Below are positions 55,709 to 64,000 of a stretch of DNA of 64,000 nt, one piece after another; positions within the stretch are counted from its first letter, which is position 1; each line of letters begins with the position of its first letter. The stretch is from Brachionus manjavacas. Its lineage: Eukaryota > Rotifera > Eurotatoria > Ploima > Brachionidae. The notes beneath the pieces are model-generated. The model searched no databases, was not told where the DNA came from, and saw only the letters and a list, made by a program, of their open reading frames with translations. The stretch is taken from contig JAHQIY010000020.1 in assembly GCA_019054805.1 (NCBI GenBank), forward strand, positions 620,001 through 684,000. The letters are read 5' to 3'. The position numbers were made by a program, and so were the translations under genes.

Positions 55709-56807
55709 ATTTATTTCAAGGAAAGTCGTCATGTAGACTGATGACCAACAATCAATAAGTATCGACAGAGACATACCAATTCCGTCTTTAATTTAATCAG
55801 GCTATTCCATTTTTTTTATAAAAAAATTTTATTTAAAATAAATATTTTTATATATAAATGATATTTTATAAATTACGGAGAAATTGAAATAAAAACTAAT
55901 TTTATATTTAAATTCTTCTTTATTTAAAAAAAAATAACTTCTTTTTAAAATAGTAAAAAAAACCAAGTGAGATCATGGGATCCTACATCAATCCCGCCGC
56001 TATAGAATACATCTCTATTTGGGAGCTATTAGGATGCTTTGGGAGCTATAACTAAAATTGTTCCAAGTTATTATGGCGGCCTATTTAAAGTCGAATTGGA
56101 CTTGACTTGAGACTTGTGACTTTTAAATAACTCTGAATTTAATCACTGAAAAGAATCAATTATTTAATTTTTTATATATATTATGAGATTTAATTTTGAT
56201 GGATATTTAATTTTTTTTTAAATGAATTACGTCAATTTGATTAATTGATAATATTGGGTTATTTGAAAAAACTAAATTGTTTTTCATAACTACTGTTTTG
56301 AGTATTGTTGTTTTCGAGATTACATTCAAATGATCTAAAGGATTATCATCATCAAATTTCTCTTTAATTGATGGTTTGCCAAAAAAAGTCTAAATATTTT
56401 ATTTCAAATTTAAAAGAGTCAGCAAATTTTTAAAACGTTTTTGGTGCAAAAAGGGTTAGCTAAATTGCTGTCAATAATTGATAAGAGAAAAACTAATTAG
56501 CCAAAAACCAATTATCCAAAATTTCGTCAACAAAAATTTGTTTGGAAAAAATTAACCAGGATTCTGTTAACCGATTTTGGACTTAAAAAATCTTTACTTA
56601 ATAATCAGAACTTGAAAGTGTTAAATATTTTAAGGCTATTCCTGAATTCAGTTTTCATACTTGAAGGAAGTTTATAAAAATTTATTATAAAACTAAAAAA
56701 AAAATAAATATATTTAATTTAAACAAAAAGTGGAGGTAATTAACAAATAAAAATATTTGATATTAATAATAGATGATTTTTAGATTGTAATTTTATTAAC
56801 TGTTATT
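55709..56807. other. Repeat-rich gap, no gene seen
   Basis: A hAT-like end with GACTTGTGACTTTTAAATAA lies at about 56110-56135. A second dispersed motif (ttaaccaggattc near 56555) recurs at 59370. No coding region. Confidence 0.45.
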
Positions 56808-56822
56808 AAGATTTCCTTTCAA

Positions 56823-56973
56823 CTCCATTCGATAAACTTAGCTCTGATTGAAACACTTTTTATCTGATTTTACTTTTTAATGCGGGCTCAAACGAAGGTC
56901 TTGAACCATTCGGACGTTCCCTGGGGTCACCCCTTAAAATATTTAAAAAATAAATAAATAAATAAATAAATAA
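56823..56973 (+). mobile_element. Retro-insertion (151 bp) upstream of copy D, 15-bp TSD
   Basis: The perfect duplication AAGATTTCCTTTCAA lies at 56808-56822 and 56974-56988. The insert ends in a GGGG-TCA-CCCC hairpin and an (AAAT)n tail of about eight units. This is a fourth non-LTR family. Its end is 21 bp from the start codon of copy D. Confidence 0.9.
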
Positions 56974-56994
56974 AAGATTTCCTTTCAATTTAGA

Positions 56995-58192
56995 ATGAAA
57001 GAAATTTGCATCATTTTTTTCGAAATTTTTACAATTATCAATTGCCAACATCTGCAAGGATATTTTAGTGTATATCATGGGAAGAATCTAATCAAGAGTA
57101 GTTTAAACCACGGAATAAAATGCTCCTTAGCATGTTTGAAGGCAGAAGATTGTAAAATGACTCAAGTAAAAGAACAAAATTGCCAAATTCTAAATGAATG
57201 CGTACCAATTGACCACAATAACGCAAGTTTTGTTTTAATCAAAAAAATGACAAAAAATTTCAGAACAAATTCAAATTTCACACGTAAAAAACATTTCAAA
57301 TTAAAAATTTAAATATTTAATTTTGATAAAAATTAATTTTCAAGTAAAAATGACTCTGAGTGGACATACGAGTTCGGTTTTGTCCATTGCGGTGCTTAGC
57401 AATGGTGTGTTAGTGAGTGGTTCGAGTGATAAGATAATTAAATTATGGAGTCCATATAACGGATGCGAAATAATGACTCTGAATGATCAGTCAGGCACAG
57501 TTTGGTCCTTTGCAGAACTTAATAATGGTGATTTAGCTGGAGGATTAAATGACAATACAATTAAAATTTGGAATTTAAAAAATGGAAGTGAAAAAATGAC
57601 ATTAAGTGGTCATTCAGGCATGGTGATCTCAATTGCAGTCCTCAAAAATGGTGATTTAGCTAGTGGATCATTAGATAGAAAAATTAAAATTTGGAATACA
57701 AATGATGGAAGTGAAAAAATGACTTTGAATGGACACTCACATGACATTCGCGCTCTATTAGTACTCAACAATGGCGATTTAGCAAGTGGTTCAAGTGATA
57801 AAACAATTAAAATTTGGAACACAAATAATGGAAGTGTAAAAATGACTCTGAATGGCCATCTAGATAGAGTTTTCTCTCTTGCGTTACTAAATAACACTTT
57901 TTTGGCAAGTGGTTCATTCGATACCACAATCAAAATTTGGAATTTAGATAGTGGAAGTGAAATAATGACATTGAATGGTCAGTCAGGCATAATTGAGACT
58001 CTTGTAATATTAAACAATGGTGATTTAGCCAGTGGATTTCAAGATGGAAAAATAAAAATTTGGAATACAAATAATGGAAGTGAAAAAATGACTCTTTTTG
58101 GTCATTCAGATGCGGTTCGCTCACTTGCGGTACTCAACAATGGTGATTTGGCAAGTGCATCAATTGATTACTCAATTAAAATTTGGAATTGA
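56995..58192 (+). CDS. Secreted PAN-like/WD40 protein, copy D
   Basis: Exons join(56995..57283, 57345..58192), with a 61-bp phase-1 intron ending TTTTCAAG, give 378 aa. The signal peptide is MKEICIIFFEIFTIINC. The cysteine module reads KCSLACLKAEDCKMTQVK, then NCQILNEC. Exon 1, intron and blade 1 are almost identical to copy E (one or two differences each), then the copies part abruptly in blade 2. Blades 3 and 4 are again very close to those of E, and blades 5-7 are not. Blade 2 lost GH (DQSG), as did blade 6. The promoter region has been invaded by a 151-bp retro-insertion, so expression may differ from copy E. Confidence 0.9.
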
Positions 58193-61100
58193 TTTTTTCA
58201 GTTGCTTTTTTTTTCATAATAAGAATAAATCCTTTTTTTATTTTTTTTTAATTTAGAAATTTATTTGTAAAATTCTTGATTTTTAAACAAAAGATGATTT
58301 AAAATTAGAGAAAGTTGGTTTTTTTGGGATTAACTTTTCAAGTTCTTTCATTAATTACAATTTAAATTGAATTTTGAATATAAAAAAATCCTTTGATCAT
58401 AATCACACAAAACATCTCTGGTCAAATTTTCAAATAAAAAATCAATGAAACAATTTTTGGAAGCGACTTGGATCAAACTTTTTGTGGAACTAAATATAAA
58501 TAAGCAAATTAAAATTTGATCCAAGTCTCTTCAATAAAAAATTTCCCAAGGAAAAACAATAAATTTTGTGTAAAATAAGTAAAATAAAAATTCACATAGC
58601 CAACTTAATCATGGAAGGTCAAGAAAATTGAGCACTTTTTAAACAAAATTCGCATTTGCCTAGGTAATATTGATCTAAAGGTTGAAAAAATCATGCCAGA
58701 ATTGTACTTGCCATACTAAATTTATTCTAAATGATCCTTCGCATATTTTCGGTGCAAGAATTAGAAAAAGAATAAATTTTGACCTTTTGGTTACAAATAT
58801 TAGTCTATATTTGACTTAAATTTTTTGATTTAAAAAGTTTTGAAATTTTTTTAAAATAGATATTTTTTTATTTTTTCTCCATCTTTTGATTTTGCCAGTG
58901 GTTCAATAAAGCTCCCACTATTCTTTTAATTACAACTTCATTTTTTTGGCATTGTGAATTTTGGAACAAAGGACAAAATCAAAAACTTTAAAATGAAAAA
59001 AAAAATTTCCTAAAGCCTAAAAATTGTTATGCATAATATATCAGCTGATACAAACCTCAAACCACTCAAATTAAATCTCTGCAAAAACTCTGCAAGTCTG
59101 CAAAACACTAAATTTATTAGAAAATCATTAAAATTAAATTAAAGAGTTATTTCAGAGGCATTTTTAAAAAGATGGCTATCAAAAATTCAAATGATCCTAA
59201 AAAACATATTTTATATATTGCTATCTTTCGTTTAGTTTACCAAAATTACCAATCTTTGTTATTCGTTAATTTTTCAACAAGAACTCTTCGACAAAAAAAA
59301 GTTAGCCAAAAATTAGTTATCACAAAACCAATTAACAAATAATTAATTATCCGAATTCTAGTAAACAAATAATGGTTAACCAGGATTCGGCATACCAATT
59401 TTTGGCTAAGTAAATATTTTGGGGTAATTTTTTAAATGCTTATAAATATTAAGACTGTACCTATTTTTTGTCTAATATTTATTCATGAAAAAATAATTTG
59501 AAGTAAATCTTGATTAAATAGAAATTAATAAAGTTAAAATCGTTTTTTTTAAATCACACATTTAGCGGCACTCTATTTTTAACTATTTTTACATAATAAA
59601 TATCTTCTTCACATTTAGCGGGAAAAAGTTCATAAAATGGTATTTAATAAGATGTACAATTTTTTTTTAAGTCAAAGTTTAGACTTGACTTTTCGAAAAT
59701 TGAGAATTGTATTTATTTTATAAAAATACTTGACTTAAGACTTGTGACTTAAAAATAACTCTTGTAACATAAACAGAAATGTAAGTTTTTCTTGGAGGAA
59801 AGCTATAAACCCAACTTGTTGGACCATATCCAGAATATTCTGGTTTGGAGTTCCTGTTTTGAAGAAAATCAATTAACAGATGTTCAAAAAAGAGTTTTAA
59901 AAACTATAAAAAGTAAAAAAAAATTCCTTTGAATAAAATTTAACCAATTTTTCAATGTAATATCAATAGACTTTAAATAATCCAGTTAATTCAAGGTTTT
60001 TTAACCAAAATAACCAAGCCATCTAGTTCTTTCTGAAATTTAATTTAATGAAGGTATTTTAATTAAAAGCCTTGATATTATTAAATTTATTTTTATACTA
60101 GTAGTTTTTAAATTTATTAAAATGAAATTTAGATTTAAATTTTAGGTCTGCCTATGAGGAAAACGAAATATCCAGCACAATTGCTAATTTGTAATTATTT
60201 ATTCTTGAGAATTTTTTATACTCATATCTTCCGAAGCATGAAAGGTAGTACAAGACACATGATTTTAAGTAATTTTACGTAAATTAGTGGGCCAAAAATG
60301 GACTTTTATCGAAATTTTATGTAAAATAAATTTATAATTTAATTTTGGTTAGATTAAAATCTAAAATTTTTTTTTTTTAAAGATTTTTGGTAATTCTTCG
60401 TTTTTAAAATGGTAAAAAAGGTAAAAAAAAAACCTTTATTTTATTAGATAATTTTATTAGAATTATTAAAAATTATTATTAAAAAATTAATTTTACTTGA
60501 TTTTATTGAGACAATTTAATTCTTTAACGGTTGCTGTAACATGACCATAATTATCAATTTTCTTTTCTAAACTAACTCAATTCAAAATTTTAGACACTTT
60601 TAATTTAGTTTAATTGCATTTCTTAGAAAATCACATAGGAATTTTGAGAAGCTGCCTTATATTTTCAAAATGTTGGTTATATAAAAATTGGATTTTGCAT
60701 TTAATGCATCTAAGTCAGATAAAAAATAAAAATAAAATAAAAAAATTTATATTTTGTTTTTATTTTTCTGAGTTTTTTTAATTTCACAATTTCAATAAGT
60801 AAAAAAAAAATTGTAAATACATTCAATTAATTTTGATAATTAAAAAAACACAATTTCGATCTATTATACCTTTAATAATTGTCCCTATTCTATCCTAGTG
60901 GATAATGGGGAGGCGCTCATCTCCTTTTCAAATACCTTTTTGACCTAACTCTATCTATAGGTTTAAATAAATTCTCCAAGTTTTCTATGGAAAATGTATA
61001 TGTTTGATGGTTAATTGGTCTTTTGATATTGAGTCTGTTAATGCCTTTAAAGACTTTTCTTATTTCAAATGTATCATACATGTTGATTTGTATTGTCCAT

Positions 61101-61417
61101 TTTTGACAGAAATGTTATAAAATTAAAATATTAAATTAAATTAAATGTTTGCAAAAATTAAATTATTTATTCTGATTATTTATTTAATAAATGAGAATCT
61201 GATAATAAAATTAATAAATTAGAGTCTAAATCATAAATTATTTATATGATAAGTTTTGAAACTGCTGAAAATTAATAATTCAAAAATAAATTTTGGTGTT
61301 AATAATTAATTTTAAAAGCTTAGTTAAAGCCACTATTTAAATTGACCCTTTTTAGTTTCCATTTTTTTCGGAAAAAATAAATTGAGAATTTTTTTATTTT
61401 ATGATGAATGATTTAGA
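58193..61417. other. Long AT-rich gap with dispersed repeats
   Basis: It holds a copy of the TCTCTGCAA palindrome (about 59075-59165), a second dispersed motif with ttaaccaggattcgg near 59370, and a hAT-like end (GACTTAAGACTTGTGACTTA at about 59730). No gene is supported. Confidence 0.5.
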
Positions 61418-62616
61418 ATGAAAGAAATTTGCATCATTTTTTTCGAAATTTTTACAATTATCAATTGCCAACATCTGCAAGGATATTTTAGTGTGTATCA
61501 TGGGAAGAATCTAATCAAGAGTAGTTTAAACCACGGAATAAAATGCTCCTTAGCATGTTTGAAGGCAGAAGATTGTAAAATGACTCAAGTAAAAGAACAA
61601 AATTGCCAAATTCTAAATGAATGCGTACCAATTGACCACAATAACGCAAGTTTTGTTTTAATCAAAAAAATGACAAAAAATTTCAGAACAAATTCAAATT
61701 TCACACGTAAAAAACATTTCAAATTAAAAATCTAAATATTTAATTTTGATAAAAAATTAATTTTCAAGTAAAAATGACTCTGAGTGGACATACGAGTTCG
61801 GTTTTGTCCATTGCGGTGCTTAGCAATGGTGTGTTAGTGAGTGGTTCGAGTGATAAGATAATTAAATTATGGAGTCCATATAACGGATGCGAAATAATGA
61901 CTCTGAAAGGCCATTCAGATTGGGTTTTCTCACTTGCAGTACTTAAAAATGGTGACTTAGCAAGTGGTTCAGGTGATAGCACAATTAAAATTTGGAATAC
62001 AAATAACGGAAGTGAAAAAATGACATTAAGTGGTCATTCAGGCACGGTGATCTCAATTGCAGTCCTCAAAAATGGTGATTTAGCTAGTGGATCAGCAGAT
62101 AAAACAATTAAAATTTGGAATACAAATGATGGAAGTGAAAAAATGACTTTGAATGGACACTCACATGACATTCGCGCTCTATTAGTACTCAACAATGGCG
62201 ATTTAGCGAGTGGTTCAAGAGATACGACAATTAAAATTTGGAATACAAATACTGGAAATATGAAAATGACTTGGAATAGCAACTCAGGTATAGTGTTCTC
62301 ACTTGCAGTTATCAGCAATTACTATTTGGCTAGTGGTTCAGAACAAAGCCAAATTAAAATTTGGAATATTAATAATGGGAGTGAAATAATGACTTTGAAT
62401 AGTCAGTTAGGCGAGGTTTGGTCACTTGTTATTTTAAACAATGGTGATCTAGCAGGTGGATATAATGACGGTACAATAAAAATTTGGAACTTAAACACTG
62501 GAATTTTAAAAATCACTCTCAATAGTCATACAAATGCAGTTCGCTCACTTGCTTTACTCAACAATGGTGATTTGGCAAGTGGATCTGCTGATAACACAAC
62601 CAAATTATGGAAATGA
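61418..62616 (+). CDS. Secreted PAN-like/WD40 protein, copy E
   Basis: Exons join(61418..61706, 61769..62616), with a 62-bp phase-1 intron, give 378 aa. Its exon-1 product is the same as that of copy D, residue for residue. Blade 2 (KGHSDWVFSLAVLKNG) resembles blade 6 of copy A more than blade 2 of D. Blades 5 to 7 are its own: one has NSNSGIVFSLAVISN in place of a GH unit, and another reads NSQLGEVWSLVILNNG. The sequence shared with D starts only about 7 bp before the ATG, so the two genes have different upstream DNA. It is the last of the tandem group and is followed by TIPRL on the same strand, 330 bp away. Confidence 0.9.
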
Positions 62617-62946
62617 TATTTTCGGCTGCTAAATAATTTTATTGTCAATTAAAGGAATTTTTATTTTTAGCTCATTGAGTTTAAAAGAGAAATAAACCTT
62701 TAAAACAAATGGATGTTTCTTTTTTTTTGAGAATATAGCTTTTTATAATAAAACAAATAATATTTTTTAGCTTGCTTATCATTTTTCTTTAATTCAAATA
62801 ATAATAGACTAATTTTTAAAATTTGACTTTATAAAATTTAGGACAAATTTAGACGCATTTTAAATAACAAATGCAATAAATTAAAAAATAATTTGATTTT
62901 TATTAAATAAAATTCTGTTAACATTGTTTTTAAATAATTTTAAAAA

Positions 62947-63702
62947 ATGATGTACAATAAGTCGACCAACTACCAATTTAACAATTGGTACATAGAGACG
63001 AACAAGGGTCGGATCTTGGCCAGCCAGGGCGAACAAAGAGAAAGATACGAAAATGAAATAAGACTACCACATCTGCCTGACATGCTTTTTGCAGACAACT
63101 ACCTGAGACTTACTCACAAAAGCGGTTTCGGCATCGAATTCAATGCTTTGGATGCGCTGAAATTGGTCGATCCATCCGCCGACTTGATAAAGGTATCAGT
63201 GGCTAAAGAGTGGCAAGAGTCAAGAACCGATTGCGAATTCATTGACAAACTAGTACGGCCATTTGACTGGACTTTTACAACAAATTACAAAGGTTCGTTT
63301 ATTGGCGACAAAAAACTTGTCGAAAACCCAACCTCTGACAGAATCAACATGGAAAAGCTTAAAATACCCGAGACCATATCGTTTTTTGATGAAGTTTCCC
63401 TGTTCGATGATGAACTAAGTGATCATGGCATATCGTGTCTAAACGTAAAGATACGAGTCATGCCGACAAGTTTTTACATCCTGCAGAGATTTTTTTTGAG
63501 GGTAGACAACGTGGTAATACGCTGCAATGACACTAGGCTTTACCACGAAGTGCAAAATAATTTCTTGATTCGTGAGTACTCGGAGCGTGAAAGTCTTGTC
63601 AAAAATTTGGATGTGACACCGAAATCTTTGAGCAACATAAACGAGCTGTCTACCATTTTGGAACTTAAACACACTCAAATAGAAAAACTACAGTTTCCTT
63701 AA
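62947..63702 (+). CDS. TIPRL: TIPRL / TIP41-like PP2A regulator
   Basis: A conserved cytosolic regulator that binds the catalytic subunits of PP2A-type phosphatases and acts in TOR and stress signalling. The 251-aa product shows the family blocks in order: LPDMLFADNYLRL, FNALDALKLV, RPFDWTFTTNYKGSF, EVSLFDDELSDHGISCLNVK, RVMPTSFYILQRFFLRVD, DTRLYHEVQNNFLIREYSER. It is slightly shorter than human TIPRL (272 aa), mainly at the C-terminus. It is intronless and starts at the first of two adjacent Met codons. Its G/C content is higher than that of the flanks. It looks functional and single-copy here. Confidence 0.94.
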   Translation: MMYNKSTNYQFNNWYIETNKGRILASQGEQRERYENEIRLPHLPDMLFADNYLRLTHKSGFGIEFNALDALKLVDPSADLIKVSVAKEWQESRTDCEFIDKLVRPFDWTFTTNYKGSFIGDKKLVENPTSDRINMEKLKIPETISFFDEVSLFDDELSDHGISCLNVKIRVMPTSFYILQRFFLRVDNVVIRCNDTRLYHEVQNNFLIREYSERESLVKNLDVTPKSLSNINELSTILELKHTQIEKLQFP

Positions 63703-64000
63703 ATTGGCTGCTAAAAAAATAATTTAATTGTATTTTTTTAAATAAAATTTTTTTTAAAAGATTTTTAAAAAAATTTTATCTCTTTTTTGTAGAAAAGGAA
63801 TTTCTTAATAAATTTATAAATTAATAAAAATATTGAATTTTAGCAGTATTCTATTAATTAAAATGTTTTAATAATATTATTTTAGCGAAATAAAAAAAAA
63901 TTTCCTTAAGTTATGCAACTTGAAAAAATTACTCTTCCGAACTATTTATGTAAAAATTAAAATTTTTATAAATGATGTAAATAATTTTTTTTAAAATTTA
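63703..64000. other. AT-rich 3' flank of TIPRL
   Basis: Low complexity with AATAAA-type signals at about 63741. No gene is seen before the window ends. Confidence 0.45.

Noticed and set aside
1..64000. tRNA or rRNA genes
   Set aside because: I looked for B-box and T-loop-like motifs and conserved rRNA blocks and saw none that were convincing. A covariance-model scan would be needed to exclude them.

Overview
This window is eukaryotic, very AT-rich invertebrate DNA. Its genes carry short spliceosomal introns (mostly 48-68 bp, one of about 420 bp) and sit in a dense bed of transposable elements. Conserved animal genes (SLC30 zinc transporter, TYW2, HYPK, POP5, enolase, TIPRL) together with LINE, Ty3/Gypsy, hAT, MULE with FLYWCH zinc finger, Tc1/mariner and Merlin remnants point to a small metazoan. 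A monogonont rotifer such as Brachionus would fit, but this is inference from composition and gene style only.

Layout. At 0-6 kb there is a MITE, then a four-exon zinc transporter (minus) divergent from a four-exon TYW2 (plus), then an unrecognised 168-aa gene meeting TYW2 tail to tail. At 7-11.6 kb a MULE-type element with a 9-bp target duplication holds a FLYWCH zinc-finger ORF, a nearly full-length but broken LINE, and a 143-bp retro-insertion. From 14 to 22 kb there are a hAT-type MITE, two secreted PAN-like/WD40 genes, HYPK, POP5 and a dead Tc1 transposase. At 23.6-30 kb lies a young Ty3/Gypsy retrotransposon on the minus strand with two identical 213-bp LTRs, gag and pol frames separated by a UGA-CUA stop, and an extra 3' ORF with an RRM-like look. 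From 30 to 52 kb there are a MITE, a two-exon HEXXH zincin-like gene, many LINE pieces, Merlin, mariner and foldback MITEs, another LTR, intronless GC-rich enolase, a 40-bp tandem array, a degraded hAT transposase, and non-autonomous MULEs. At 52-63 kb there are three more PAN-like/WD40 genes (plus), a broken MULE transposase, and TIPRL.

The most interesting system is the five-member PAN-like/WD40 family. Each gene has a signal-peptide and cysteine-rich exon, a phase-1 intron at the same place, and a terminal exon of exactly 848 nt encoding seven 41-residue WD40 blades. Blades are nearly identical except at a few fixed positions, and three neighbouring copies show mosaic identity that suggests gene conversion or blade shuffling. 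The pattern resembles the hypervariable WD40 repeats of fungal HET/STAND recognition proteins, but here on predicted secreted proteins. All splice joins and family names are read by eye; no database search or transcript data were available.
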